Shown one piece after another: positions 26,639 to 36,237 of a stretch of DNA of 64,000 nucleotides. The notes under the pieces are model-generated. The model made no database searches, was not told where the DNA came from, and saw only the letters and a program-made list of their open reading frames with translations. The stretch is from JAOUGY01 sp963825585 (GTDB lineage Bacteria; Actinomycetota; Acidimicrobiia; Spongiisociales; ZC4RG35), in assembly GCA_963825585.1 (NCBI GenBank), contig CAWGTX010000009.1, positions 186,001 through 250,000 on the forward strand. The letters run 5' to 3'. Made by a program: the position numbers and the translations under genes. Numbering within the stretch: the first letter of the stretch is position 1; each line of letters begins with the position of its first letter.

Positions 26639-27838
26639 ATGTTGCGCAGGACACCGTTCCACGACCGGGTGAGCGCCCTCAACGAGACACACCTGTGGAA
26701 CCACTGGGCCGGATACCTGGTGGTCGACAGGTACCAGATGTCGGAGAAGTTCGAGTACTTCGCCATCCGCAACGCCGCCGGTGTGTTCGACACGTCGCCG
26801 CTGTACAAGTACCGGATCACCGGCCGTGACGCCGAGACGTTCCTGTCGGCGGTGCTGGCCAGGGACATACGTAGCTGCCGTCCTGGCCAGGCCCAGTACA
26901 CGATCTGGTGCGACGACCGCGGCTTCATCAACGAAGACGGCGTCATCCTGCGGCTGTCGGCCGACGAGTTCCTGCTCACCGCCGCCGAGCCCAACCTCTC
27001 CTACTTCTCCAACCTGATCGGCCATGACCAGGTGGAGATAGAAGACGTCACCGAGGACATGGCCGCACTCGCCTTCCAGGGCCCGCGTAGCCGCCGGATC
27101 CTCGCCGAACTCGCCCCCGAGATCGACCGGATCGGCTACTTCGACCTGACCCCCGCCAAGATCGCCGGAGTCCCCACCACCGTCAGCCGCACCGGGTTCA
27201 CCGGCGACCTCGGCTATGAGGTGTGGATGCCCGCCGCCGAGGCGCTCGACGTCTGGGACGCCATCATGGAAGCGGGCGAGGGCCACGGTGTGATCGCGTT
27301 CGGTCAGATCGCCCTCCTCATGGCCCGCATCGAGGCGGGGCTGCTGCTCATCAACGCCGACTTCGAGTCGAGCCGGTTCGCGTTCAACGACGAGCACCGC
27401 TCCACCCCCCACGAGCTCGGGTTCGGATGGATGTTCAAGGACCTCGGCTCCTCCGACCGCAGGTTCATCGGGCGCAACGCCATCGTACGGGAAGTCAACG
27501 ATGGAACCTCGCGTTGGAAGATGGTGGGTCTGGTCGTCGACCACGTCGACTACGACCGCAAGTACCAGGAGGCCGGGTTGGTGGTTCCCAAGGATCACCG
27601 GCCGGTCGTGGGCGACATGATGGTGTACGACGACGACGTCCAACGGGTCGGCTACGCCACCAGCTTCATGTACTCGCCGATGGTGCAGGCCAATGTGGCG
27701 CTCGCCCGGGTGCGACCCGAGTTGGCCAAGCCCGGCACCAAGGTGAACCTCGAATTCACCATCAACCACCGCTACGTCCAGGTGGGCGCCCACGTCTCCC
27801 GCCTCCCCTTCTACAACCCCGAGAGGAAGACCTCCTGA
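26639..27838 (+). CDS. GcvT-like aminomethyltransferase family protein
   Basis: A 399-residue protein of the GcvT/DmdA/sarcosine-oxidase folate-binding superfamily. Visible blocks are AAGVFDTSPLYKYRITG (the usual FDVSHMGK region), LAFQGPRS, SRTGFTGDLGYEVWMP and GRNAIV. Such enzymes move a methyl or methylene group from an amine or sulfonium compound to tetrahydrofolate. The exact substrate cannot be told; DMSP, dimethylglycine and other methylated compounds are options. The ATG at 26639 follows GAAGGAGCAGG. Its stop overlaps the next start (TGATG type). Confidence 0.8.
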   Translation: MLRRTPFHDRVSALNETHLWNHWAGYLVVDRYQMSEKFEYFAIRNAAGVFDTSPLYKYRITGRDAETFLSAVLARDIRSCRPGQAQYTIWCDDRGFINEDGVILRLSADEFLLTAAEPNLSYFSNLIGHDQVEIEDVTEDMAALAFQGPRSRRILAELAPEIDRIGYFDLTPAKIAGVPTTVSRTGFTGDLGYEVWMPAAEALDVWDAIMEAGEGHGVIAFGQIALLMARIEAGLLLINADFESSRFAFNDEHRSTPHELGFGWMFKDLGSSDRRFIGRNAIVREVNDGTSRWKMVGLVVDHVDYDRKYQEAGLVVPKDHRPVVGDMMVYDDDVQRVGYATSFMYSPMVQANVALARVRPELAKPGTKVNLEFTINHRYVQVGAHVSRLPFYNPERKTS

Positions 27839-29430
27839 TGACCGACCGCACCTACGACGCCATCGTCATCGGTGGAGGACACAATGGCCTCACCAACGGC
27901 GCCTACCTGGCCAAGTCCGGCCTGCGGGTCCTCATCATCGAGCGCCGCCACCTGGTGGGCGGCGCCGCCATCACCGAGGAGCTCCACCCCGGCTTCAATT
28001 TCACCACCTTCAGCTACGCCCTGTCGCTGCTCCGCCCCGAGATCATCCACGAGCTGGAACTCACCAAACACGGATTCATGCCACTGCTCATGCCAACCAC
28101 GTTCTGCCCCATGGAGAACGGCGACTACCTGCTGATGGGCCAGGACCACAACGAGAACCTCAAGGAGATCTCTCGGCACTCGAAGTGCGACGCCGACGCC
28201 TACGAGCAGTACTCCCACGACATCACGCGGGTCATCCAGGCCACCAAGCCGCTGTTCGACAAGATGCCGCCCAACATTCTTGGCACCACCCCCGAGGAGC
28301 TGATGGAGATGGCGGAGCTCGGCTCGCACCTCCGCAGCCTGGAGCCGAGAGTGCTGCACAACTTCGTGCGACTGCTCACCGGAAGCGCCGCCGACTTCCT
28401 CGACGACTACTTCGAGTCGGACATCATCAAGGGGTGGCTGTCGAGCTCGGGTCTGATCGGCACCAAGGTGGGCCCGATGTCGCAGGGGTCGGGGCTGGTG
28501 CTGCTGTTCCATTCGATGGGCGAGCACGACGGCGACCTCGGAAGCTGGGCGTTCCACAAGGGTGGCAACGGTGGGTTCACACAGGTGCTGGCGAGGGCCG
28601 CCCAGGCGTTCGGGGCCGAGATCCTGCTCGACACCGAGGTCGACCGGGTCATCACCGACAACGGTCGGGCCACCGGTGTCGCCCTCGTCGACGGCACCGA
28701 GATCTCGGCCAAGGTGGTGGTGAGCGCCGCCGATCCACGTCGAACCTTCACCAAGTTCGTGAACCCCCGCGAGCTGCCCGCCGACTTCAACGATGCGATC
28801 AGCCGGTACCGCTATCAAGGCGTGAGCTCCAAGGTGAACTTCGCCCTCGATTCGCTCCCGAAGTATCCGGCACTCGGTGACCGTGGCGACCAGTTCCGAG
28901 GGTTCATCAACGTCGGTCCCTCGATGGAGTACACCGAGCATGCCTTCGACGAGGCCAAGTACGGCTGGTACTCCACCCGGCCCTACATCGACGGCTGCAT
29001 CCAGTCGACCATCGACCCCGACATGGCGCCCCCGGGCAAGCACGTCATGTCCTGCTTCGTTCAGTACACCCCATATCACCTGAAGGGGTCGACCTGGGAT
29101 GCCGAGCGCGAGAAGATGGCCGACAACGTCCAGAACACGCTCGAGTCGTTCTTCCCCGGATTCTCCGAGCTGGTACTCCACCGCGAGATCGTCACCCCGC
29201 TAGACATCGAACAGGTGGCCGGTCTCCCCGAGGGCAACATCTTCCACGGAGAGTTCCTCGCCCCACAGATGTACTTCTTCCGTCCAGCCCCGGGTTGGAA
29301 CCAGTACCGCACCCCGATCGAGGGCTACTACCAGTGCAGCTCGGGAACCCACCCCGGGGGATGCGTCACGGGCGGTCCCGGGAAGCTGGCCAGCCAGCAG
29401 GTGATCAAGGACCTCGCGGCGAAAGGATGA
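27838..29430 (+). CDS. FAD-dependent oxidoreductase, PYROXD2/phytoene-dehydrogenase-like
   Basis: A 530-residue flavoprotein. The dinucleotide-binding motif IVIGGGHNGLTNGAYLAKSG (residues 9-28) is followed by an acidic residue at the ribose position (IIERRHLVGG). The C-terminal FAD contact region shows CSSGTHPGGCVTGGPG. Members of this branch look like carotenoid desaturases but are found in many non-carotenoid settings. No carotenoid genes are near. Coupling with the GcvT-like gene suggests oxidation of the same substrate or its product. Confidence 0.82.
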   Translation: MTDRTYDAIVIGGGHNGLTNGAYLAKSGLRVLIIERRHLVGGAAITEELHPGFNFTTFSYALSLLRPEIIHELELTKHGFMPLLMPTTFCPMENGDYLLMGQDHNENLKEISRHSKCDADAYEQYSHDITRVIQATKPLFDKMPPNILGTTPEELMEMAELGSHLRSLEPRVLHNFVRLLTGSAADFLDDYFESDIIKGWLSSSGLIGTKVGPMSQGSGLVLLFHSMGEHDGDLGSWAFHKGGNGGFTQVLARAAQAFGAEILLDTEVDRVITDNGRATGVALVDGTEISAKVVVSAADPRRTFTKFVNPRELPADFNDAISRYRYQGVSSKVNFALDSLPKYPALGDRGDQFRGFINVGPSMEYTEHAFDEAKYGWYSTRPYIDGCIQSTIDPDMAPPGKHVMSCFVQYTPYHLKGSTWDAEREKMADNVQNTLESFFPGFSELVLHREIVTPLDIEQVAGLPEGNIFHGEFLAPQMYFFRPAPGWNQYRTPIEGYYQCSSGTHPGGCVTGGPGKLASQQVIKDLAAKG

Positions 29431-29538
29431 GGCGGGGTTGCCTCCGCCCGTGCACCGGCCAGCGTTTCGGTGAGACCGCGAAATCCGTCAAGCCGGCGCG
29501 CTCGCAGTCGATACTCACCTCGAGTGCGGAGGTGGCTG

Positions 29539-29877
29539 GTGGACCAGGTGCATCGCTCGGAGTGGGTGGAGTGGCTCGACGGGCTGCGGACGGCCGGATC
29601 GGTCGACGTCAGTTCGCCGTCGCTGGAGATCGACGTCTCGGAGGCCTTCCGGCTCATCGGAGCCCAGTACGTGCCACTCGAGGACACCATCGAACTGGTG
29701 CTCGACGACGGGATCAAACCGGTGCTGGTGATCCTCGACTGCCCCACCGCCATCTGGGTGGAGGCCGAGGGGACCGATCAGCAGACGATCATCTTCGACT
29801 GCCAGGTGGGGCGGGTGGCCCTCGGATGGTGTGGCCGCCGATCGGGGAGACGGGCACGGCCCATCACCGCCGCGTGA
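29539..29877 (+). CDS. Unknown 112-aa protein
   Basis: No family recognised. GTG at 29539 is preceded by GGAGG at the right spacing, and third codon positions are strongly GC-rich, which supports coding. The sequence is beta-prone with two Cys (LDCPTAIWV, FDCQVGRVALGW). It lies between the PYROXD2-like and amine oxidase genes in the same direction, with 4 bases to the next start, so it is likely in one operon. Confidence 0.5.
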   Translation: MDQVHRSEWVEWLDGLRTAGSVDVSSPSLEIDVSEAFRLIGAQYVPLEDTIELVLDDGIKPVLVILDCPTAIWVEAEGTDQQTIIFDCQVGRVALGWCGRRSGRRARPITAA

Positions 29878-29881
29878 GGCA

Positions 29882-31048
29882 ATGGTGACCACCGTGGCGG
29901 TAGTCGGCGCCGGACTCGCCGGGCTCACGTGTGCGCATCGGCTGACGTTGGCCGGCGTCACGGTTGTGGTGCTCGAGGGAAGAGGCCGAGTCGGTGGCCG
30001 CACCCATTCTCCGACCCTCCCGAACGGGGCAGTGGGTGAGCTGGGGGGCGAGTGGATAGGTGACGACCAGACCGCCATCCGTGCGCTCGCCCAGGAGCTC
30101 GGCGTGCCGCTCGCTCCCGTCGGTGTTGCGTTCGGGGAGCGTGACCCGTTGGGCGGACAACCGATCGGCTCCGACGCCCATCGCCGACTCGCCGCCGAGG
30201 TCGCCCGATGCATCGACAAACTCTCGGAGGAGGAGCGGGCCACCACTACGGCGGCGGCGTTGCTCGATCGGGTCGAGGCGGAACCAGCGGCGATGGAGGT
30301 GCTGCGAGCCCGCCTGCAGGCATCGGCGGGCGTTGCACTCGACGACGTGGGTGTCGACGAGATCAGCGGTTGCTTCGGTATTCACCCCGGCTCGTACTTC
30401 CGGGTGGCCGACGGCAACCAGCGACTCGCCGAGGCACTGGCGGCTCGGCTGTGCGATGTGCGCCTCGGCCACCACGTGGCCCGGGTCACCTCATTCGGTG
30501 TCGAGACCGCCGACGGTCTGTCCGTCGTATCCGACATGGTGGTGGTGGCGGTGCCGCTCGGTGTGCTGAGGTCGCTCGAGTTCGACCCTCCCATCGAGCT
30601 CGACTTCAGCGGCATGCACATGGGGGTTGCCGCCAAGATGCTGGCTCCCACTGCAGACGAGCCCCGGTTGCTGGCGGTGCAGGGGTTGGAGGTTCCGGTG
30701 TGGTTCTGGACCGGGCGGGGTGCCGACGGTGCGGTGCGGAAGGTGGTGTCGTCCTACGCCGGGACTCGGGCGGGCGTCGACGCAGCGATGGCCCGGTGGC
30801 CGGAGCTGTTGGCACAGGCCGCGCCCGACGTGTCGCCGGCCGGTGGTGCTGTGACCGTCGACTGGAGCGCCGACGCGCTCACTGGCGGCTCGTACTCGGC
30901 GCTGGCGCCCGACGTCGACCTCACCCAGTTCGAGCGCCCCCACGGCAATGTCGTGTTCGCCGGTGAGCACACGAACGGCAGCGGCACGATGGACGGGGCG
31001 ATCGCCAGTGGCGAACGCGCCGCTCGCATGGTCCTCGACGCGCTCTGA
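29882..31048 (+). CDS. Flavin-containing amine oxidase family protein
   Basis: A 388-residue flavoprotein with AVVGAGLAGLTCAHRL (FAD Rossmann motif, residues 6-21), the GRVGGRTHS motif, and the C-terminal FAD-binding block VVFAGEHTNGSGTMDGAI of monoamine oxidases. It is shorter than typical monoamine oxidases (about 450-500) and lacks a membrane anchor. It would deaminate a primary, secondary or polyamine substrate. It may be in one operon with the genes from 26639. Confidence 0.85.
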   Translation: MVTTVAVVGAGLAGLTCAHRLTLAGVTVVVLEGRGRVGGRTHSPTLPNGAVGELGGEWIGDDQTAIRALAQELGVPLAPVGVAFGERDPLGGQPIGSDAHRRLAAEVARCIDKLSEEERATTTAAALLDRVEAEPAAMEVLRARLQASAGVALDDVGVDEISGCFGIHPGSYFRVADGNQRLAEALAARLCDVRLGHHVARVTSFGVETADGLSVVSDMVVVAVPLGVLRSLEFDPPIELDFSGMHMGVAAKMLAPTADEPRLLAVQGLEVPVWFWTGRGADGAVRKVVSSYAGTRAGVDAAMARWPELLAQAAPDVSPAGGAVTVDWSADALTGGSYSALAPDVDLTQFERPHGNVVFAGEHTNGSGTMDGAIASGERAARMVLDAL

Positions 31049-31103
31049 GGCATTCTGTGGGCCCACGACTACACGTGGTGTGGTCTGCAACCCTGGGTTC
31101 CGG

Positions 31104-32024
31104 TCAGCTCATCGCGCGGGAGATCTTGGCTGTGAGCCATGCGCCGGCTTCGACGGGGTCGAAGCGTGATCGCTCGTTGGGTGACAGCAGGATCGGGTCG
31201 ATCAGGGCGTCCCAGTTCGGGTTGTGGAAGAACGCCATCGACTGGCGGCGCCGACCGGCCCGGTCTCGCACCACCCGGTGCAACGTCGAACGCCAGCGGC
31301 CGTTGGTCCACCGCTGCATCAGATCACCGATGTTGACCACGAACCCGCCGTCGACCTTCGGAACCTCCAGCCATTCGCCGTCAGGGGTCACCACCTCGAG
31401 CCCTCCCACATCGGGATCGGGCCGCAGGATCGTGAGCGTCCCGTAGTCGGTGTGGGCGCCGGCCCGTACGGTGCCGGCGACACTGCCCTCGGGATAGTCG
31501 AGTGCCCGCAACGCCGACAGGTGACGGTCGGTGAACGGTACGAAGTGGTCCGGGGGTCGACCCATCGCCTGGGCGGACAATCCGAGGATCGTGTCAGCCA
31601 GGCGTTCCATCTCCGAGTAGTACGACAGCCAGGTGATGCGCAGGTCGTAGGGCTCGGTTGGCCACACCCGCTCGAATCGCCCGAAGCCGGAATCGGGGCC
31701 GCGGTAGGGCGGTCCCAGGTTGAAGGTCTGCTTCGGGTCGGGATGCTCGTCGGCGTGCTCGTCGACGACCCGGTCGAGGGTTCGCCCCAGCGTCTCCGAC
31801 TCCATCGGTTCGTAGCCGTACGGAACGCTGTCGGAGTGCGCCCTCATCCTCGTGGCGAGCGGGAGATCGAAGAATCGCCGGGAAGAGTCCCAGGCGGCCG
31901 CCACCACCTGCACCGGTACGCCGTGGCCGGTGACGCCAAAGAAGCCAACCTCCCGGCACGCCTGGTCGATCGCTTCCAAAGCCCGGGGGTCCGACAGGTC
32001 GATGATGGGTACCGAGATCGCCAT
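31104..32024 (-). CDS. 2-oxoglutarate/Fe(II)-dependent oxygenase, isopenicillin-N-synthase family
   Basis: A 306-residue enzyme. The iron ligands are visible: H and D in GAHTDYGTLTIL (about residue 193) and the distal H in RSTLHRVV (about 253), followed by the co-substrate Arg in GRRRQSMAFF. An N-terminal DIOX_N region has GVTGHGVP. Such enzymes hydroxylate or oxidise small molecules; the substrate is unknown. The start at 32024 gives the usual IPIIDLSD-like N-terminus (VPIIDLSDP). It is convergent with the amine oxidase gene and divergent from mscS. Confidence 0.88.
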   Translation of the reverse strand: MAISVPIIDLSDPRALEAIDQACREVGFFGVTGHGVPVQVVAAAWDSSRRFFDLPLATRMRAHSDSVPYGYEPMESETLGRTLDRVVDEHADEHPDPKQTFNLGPPYRGPDSGFGRFERVWPTEPYDLRITWLSYYSEMERLADTILGLSAQAMGRPPDHFVPFTDRHLSALRALDYPEGSVAGTVRAGAHTDYGTLTILRPDPDVGGLEVVTPDGEWLEVPKVDGGFVVNIGDLMQRWTNGRWRSTLHRVVRDRAGRRRQSMAFFHNPNWDALIDPILLSPNERSRFDPVEAGAWLTAKISRAMS

Positions 32025-32071
32025 GGGCCCATTCTGGCTCGGATGCTGAGCTGAGACACGCCTACGATCCT

Positions 32072-33004
32072 GTGGTGGACATCCTCGACCTGCTCGGCTT
32101 TGACACGTGGGGAGAACTGGGCCGCCGCCTGATCGGCCCACTGCTCGGCGTTCTGCTCATCCTCGTGCTGGTATCGGTGACACTGCGGCTCGGGAGGGCG
32201 GCGATCCGGCGCTCGGTGGAACGGGTCCGAGGCGGCCAACCTGCCTGGCTGCAACGGCTGGAGGACCACCCGGCGATCGATGATCCGATCCTCCAGGTTC
32301 GGAGGGAACGACGCGTCAACGCCCTGGCCGCGCTGGCGACATCGGTACTCACCGTCGCGGTGTGGACCATCGCCGTCATGATGATCATGGACCAGTTCGG
32401 AGTCGCTCTGGCGCCGGTGATCGCCTCTGCCGGCATCGTCGGTGTCGCCCTCGGGTTCGGCGCCCAGGATCTCGTCAAGGACTTCCTGTCAGGCTTGTTC
32501 ATCCTGGCCGAGGATCAGTACGGTCTGGGGGACGTGGTGGACGTGGGCGAGGCAACCGGGGTGGTGGAAGGTGTCACGCTCCGGTCGACCCGGGTTCGCG
32601 ACGTCAACGGGACGTTGTGGCACATCCCCAACGGTGAGATCAGGCGGGTGGGAAACCAGAGCCAGGGGTGGGCCCGGTCGCTGCTCGACATCGACGTGGC
32701 CTACGACACCGACCTCGATGTCGCCTCTCAGGCGATTCTGGGTGTTGCTACCACCATGTCACACGAGTCACCCTGGGACGGCCTGTTCCTCGAGGAGCCG
32801 GAGATGTGGGGGGTGGAGCGGCTCGGGCCCGACTCGGTGTCGCTCCGGCTGGTGATCAAGGTGCTGCCCGGCGAGCAGTGGCGGATCTCACGCGAGCTTC
32901 GTCGCCGGATCAAGGCAGAGCTCGATCGGAGCGGGATCGAGATCCCCTTCCCGCAGCGCACCCTGTGGATTCGCGGCGACGGCGTCGACCATCCCACGGA
33001 ATGA
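32072..33004 (+). CDS. Small-conductance mechanosensitive channel, MscS family
   Basis: A 310-residue channel with three membrane helices (about 20-42, 88-108, 110-135). The pore helix and following beta-domain motif are visible as GVALGFGAQDLVKDFLSG. The C-terminal cytoplasmic part has the MscS alpha/beta layout. It opens under membrane tension to release solutes after osmotic downshock. The GTG at 32072 or the next GTG is the start. Confidence 0.9.
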   Translation: MVDILDLLGFDTWGELGRRLIGPLLGVLLILVLVSVTLRLGRAAIRRSVERVRGGQPAWLQRLEDHPAIDDPILQVRRERRVNALAALATSVLTVAVWTIAVMMIMDQFGVALAPVIASAGIVGVALGFGAQDLVKDFLSGLFILAEDQYGLGDVVDVGEATGVVEGVTLRSTRVRDVNGTLWHIPNGEIRRVGNQSQGWARSLLDIDVAYDTDLDVASQAILGVATTMSHESPWDGLFLEEPEMWGVERLGPDSVSLRLVIKVLPGEQWRISRELRRRIKAELDRSGIEIPFPQRTLWIRGDGVDHPTE

Positions 33005-33023
33005 GGCTGCGATCAGCCAGGCC

Positions 33024-34700
33024 TCACGAGCCGCGCCTGCCGTCGAGGAACACCTGCTCGAAGCGCTCGTGGTCGACGTCGTCTCCCAACAACACGAGCG
33101 AGGCGCCCGCGGGGAGCGGCGCAGTGGTATCGGGGCGGGTTCGAACCTCTCCGGCCACCTCCAACGCTATGACGACGCACCCGGTGCGTTCGCACAACGC
33201 GCTGTCGGTGATGCTGCGGCCGGCCACGCCGGCCGGGACCGGAACCTTGAACACCTCCAGGTGCTCCGCCACCAGGAGCGAGTCCTGCGGTCGGAACCAG
33301 TTCCAGATGGCGGCCGAGCCGGTGGAGGCGTACGACAGCACGGCATCGGCTCCGGCCCGGTAGAGAGTGGACACGTTGCGGTCGACATTGGCCCGGGCGA
33401 TCACCTGGATGTCGGGCCGCAGCTTGCGTATGTAGATCGTCAGATAGATGTTGACGTCGTCGTCATGGGTGGTGATCACGGCCGCGGCCGCCCTGTCGAT
33501 ACCCGCCGCCGTGAGGACCTCCAGGTCGGCGGCATCGCCCACGATGTACCGGGCCGGATCCCGCACCCGGTCGGTGAGCTTCTCGACGATCTTGAAGTCG
33601 ATACCGACTCCCTCCAGGGTTGCGCCTACGCGGCGCCCCACCCGACCACCGCCGACGACCACCACCGGACGGTCGATCTCCAGTGCGGTGCCGAACACCT
33701 GGTCGTAGCGGTGGATCTGGTCCGGGAGGCCGGAGAGGATCATCACGCCTTCTCCGGCGTCGCCGCCGTTGCGGGCCTCGAACTCGCCCCGCCGCCACGT
33801 GCCGAGAACCTGAACGCCGGTTTGTTCTTCGATGGTGGAAGGGGTGGTTTCCGACCCGGGCGCCAGCGCCGCTTCGGCAACCTGGAGCCCGGCGATCTCA
33901 CCGATCACCCGTGCGCCCCCCGCCAGGATCCGGGTGGTCAGGGCGTGGCCGAGGATGTCACCGAGTTGGAGTACCTCGTCGGCGCCCGCCAGATAGAGGA
34001 TGTCGACCGAGGCCTCGAAGTTGGCCGTGGACACGATCGGTGTCGCCCCCGAGATCTCCTGGACGGTGAACACAATGTTGGCGTTGGTGGTGTCGGTGCG
34101 GCTGGCGACGACAAGCGCCGCCTGTTCGACCCTCGCAAACCGGTAGGTCGCCGGGTCGTCGAGGGCCCCCACCATCACCCGGTAACCCTGGTCGTGCAAA
34201 GCCAATGCCTCGCCTAGGTCGGCCACCAGTATCACGTAGTCGATACCGGCCCGGGTGGCGCGGTCGATGAGTGAGTCCTCGATCGACCCTGTCCCGGTGA
34301 GGATGATGTGACCGGAAGTGTCCGCCGGCAACGACCGCGGCGCTCGCTCGGACTCGCGTTTGGTCATCCAGGGAACCCACACGAACTGGATGAAGGTGAA
34401 CGGCAGCAGGACCAGCAAGAACAGTGTCCCTGACAGCAGCACGACCACCGAGAACAGCCGGCCGGCGTCGGATTCGAAGGTGATGTCGCCGAAACCGAGC
34501 GTGGTCATTGTGACCAGGGTCCAATACACCGCGGTCGCCCAGCTGTAGCGGCGACCCTCGGTCTCCATCAGCTCGTGGAAAGCGGTGCTGAAGATCGCAA
34601 CCAGGACGACGAACGCCGTCAGGAGGATCACCATCAGCCTGATGTTGCGGCGTCTGACCGGGGCGGTGAGGTAGCTGAGGATGAGCCCGAGGATCTTCAT
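33024..34700 (-). CDS. Potassium channel with two RCK (TrkA-N) units
   Basis: A 558-residue single-chain channel. Two helices (about 20-42 and 82-105) flank a pore loop with the selectivity filter MTTLGFGD (the K+ type is TxGYGD or TxGFGD). Two nucleotide-binding units follow: HIILTGTGSIE (about 131) and VVVVGGGRVGRR (about 345), with TrkA-C-like sequence near the end. In other channels such RCK pairs bind nucleotides or Ca2+ to gate the pore. It is convergent with mscS; both are osmotic genes. Confidence 0.88.
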   Translation of the reverse strand: MKILGLILSYLTAPVRRRNIRLMVILLTAFVVLVAIFSTAFHELMETEGRRYSWATAVYWTLVTMTTLGFGDITFESDAGRLFSVVVLLSGTLFLLVLLPFTFIQFVWVPWMTKRESERAPRSLPADTSGHIILTGTGSIEDSLIDRATRAGIDYVILVADLGEALALHDQGYRVMVGALDDPATYRFARVEQAALVVASRTDTTNANIVFTVQEISGATPIVSTANFEASVDILYLAGADEVLQLGDILGHALTTRILAGGARVIGEIAGLQVAEAALAPGSETTPSTIEEQTGVQVLGTWRRGEFEARNGGDAGEGVMILSGLPDQIHRYDQVFGTALEIDRPVVVVGGGRVGRRVGATLEGVGIDFKIVEKLTDRVRDPARYIVGDAADLEVLTAAGIDRAAAAVITTHDDDVNIYLTIYIRKLRPDIQVIARANVDRNVSTLYRAGADAVLSYASTGSAAIWNWFRPQDSLLVAEHLEVFKVPVPAGVAGRSITDSALCERTGCVVIALEVAGEVRTRPDTTAPLPAGASLVLLGDDVDHERFEQVFLDGRRGS

Positions 34701-34762
34701 CGGTGCTCCAGGAGGCTACCAGGGCGCCGGTTTCGGCTCCGACGGAGCCTCCGGGTGCCTAA

Positions 34763-34780
34763 CCTGAATCACGATTCAGG
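34763..34780. promoter_or_regulatory. TetR-type operator, site 1
   Basis: Perfect palindrome CCTGAATC-AC-GATTCAGG, core CTGAATCACGATTCAG. It shares the longer TAACCTGAA context with site 2 at 38445. It lies 63 bases from the K+ channel start and 175 bases before the acyl-CoA dehydrogenase start; the latter is the likelier target. Confidence 0.7.
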
Positions 34781-34854
34781 ATGGGGGTGCGATCCGCCCA
34801 TCGCACCATGAGGTAGCGCGGATAGGGCGGATCGACACGCTGGTGGAGTCATGA

Positions 34855-34890
34855 GCTTTGTCCCCCTCTCGCAAGCTCGAAGGGACAAAG
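34855..34890. repeat. Hairpin related to the MITE-like element at 9137
   Basis: Arms GCTTTGTCCC and GGGACAAAG enclose CCTCTCGCAAGCTCGA. The stretch CCCCCTCTCGCAAGCTCGA is identical to the right end of the element at 9137-9374, and similarity continues into the flank (ATCCGC, CCTCAA). It may be a short relic of the same family. Confidence 0.65.
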
Positions 34891-34954
34891 TCGTTTCGCT
34901 ATCCGCCAAACCTCAATGTGCAAATGGTGACCACGACGATGAGGCGGTGACGCG

Positions 34955-36124
34955 ATGAGGCTGAGCGAGGTCGACCGGGAGATCCAGGAGCGAGCGCGCC
35001 GGTTCGTCGACGAAGAGCTGATCCCCTGGGAGGTCCATGCCGAGATGCACGACGGCGAGATCCCTGACGAGGTCCGCCGCCGGCACGAAACCATCGCCCG
35101 TGAACAGGGCTTCGTGGCCATCAACCAACCCGTGGAACTGGGTGGAGCCGGTCACTCCACGATCCAACAGGTGCTCATCCAGGAACAGGCGGGTCGGGTC
35201 ACCAACGCCCTCGGATGGGTGGTGTCGACGCCGGCCGGGTGGCTGCCCGCCGCCGCGACTCCTTATCAGATGGAACGCTACGTCCTCCCCACCATCACCG
35301 GCGAGCTGCACGAGTGCTACGCCATCACCGAGGAAGGTGCCGGTTCCGACGTCGATGCCATCATCGCCACCGCTCGCAGGGACGGCGAGTCCTACATCCT
35401 CAACGGTGAGAAGTGGCACGTGACCTCGGCCAATCTGGCCGACTACGTGTTCTTCCAGGCCAAGCTCGTGGACGGCCCGCACGCCGGGGACCACGCCCTC
35501 TTCATCGTCGACATGGACGCGCCGGGTGTACGTCACCTCCGCACTCCCGCCTATACCCACACGTACGCCCATCACCACTGGGAGATGGCCTTCGAAGACG
35601 TCAGGGTTCCGGCGACCCACCTGGTGGGGTCGGAAGGTGACGGGATGGGGTTCACTTACGAGTGGTTCCGCTACGAACGGGTGATGATCGCTGCCCGCTG
35701 CTGTGGCGCCGCCGAGCGTCTCATCACGGAGGCCCAGGCCTTCGTCGAGGAGCGGGTGGTGTTCGGCGAGCCGTTGGCCGACCGCCAGGCGATCCAGTTC
35801 ATGCTGGCCGACTCGCTCACCGAGCTGTGGGCGGCCCGCCTCATGACGTACGAGGTCGCCGCCGAGATCGATGCCGGCGCCGACCTCAAGACGCTGCATG
35901 CCCACTGCTCGATGGTGAAGCTGTATGCCTCGGAGATGGCCAACCGGGTCGCCGACCGTGCCGTGCAGATCTTCGGCGGACGCGGCTACATGCGGGAGAA
36001 CGTAGCGGAGCGGTTCTTCCGTGAGCTGCGCGTCGACCGGATCTGGGAGGGGGCGTCGGAGGTCCAGCGGGTGATCATCGCCGACCAGCTCCGCAAGCGG
36101 GGAACAGGACCGTTGGTGGGATGA
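34955..36124 (+). CDS. Acyl-CoA dehydrogenase family protein
   Basis: A 389-residue flavoenzyme. The FAD/substrate loop is visible as CYAITEEGAGSD, followed by the WHVTSANLAD region. The C-terminal motif RIWEGASEVQR carries the catalytic Glu position of the short/medium-chain family. The domain order (helical, beta, helical) is complete. It alpha,beta-dehydrogenates an acyl-CoA, passing electrons to ETF. A shared operator class ties it to the CoA ligase at 59304, which could make its substrate. Confidence 0.9.
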   Translation: MRLSEVDREIQERARRFVDEELIPWEVHAEMHDGEIPDEVRRRHETIAREQGFVAINQPVELGGAGHSTIQQVLIQEQAGRVTNALGWVVSTPAGWLPAAATPYQMERYVLPTITGELHECYAITEEGAGSDVDAIIATARRDGESYILNGEKWHVTSANLADYVFFQAKLVDGPHAGDHALFIVDMDAPGVRHLRTPAYTHTYAHHHWEMAFEDVRVPATHLVGSEGDGMGFTYEWFRYERVMIAARCCGAAERLITEAQAFVEERVVFGEPLADRQAIQFMLADSLTELWAARLMTYEVAAEIDAGADLKTLHAHCSMVKLYASEMANRVADRAVQIFGGRGYMRENVAERFFRELRVDRIWEGASEVQRVIIADQLRKRGTGPLVG

Positions 36125-36157
36125 CCTGGGATCACGCAGAAGGCAGAATGCCCAGAG

Positions 36158-36185
36158 GTACAACGTAGAACGTACAACGTAGAAC
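36158..36185. repeat. Tandem 7-bp repeat, four GTACAAC/GTAGAAC units
   Basis: GTACAAC, GTAGAAC, GTACAAC, GTAGAAC, the same units as at 11291. Just upstream are GCAGAAG and GCAGAAT, variants of the unit at 9047, and downstream CGTTGAC, CGTCAAC, CGTTGAG (36212-36232). Confidence 0.9.
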
Positions 36186-36237
36186 GTACCGAAACCCGGC
36201 TATGGGGCCGCCGTTGACCGTCAACCGTTGAGTCGTG

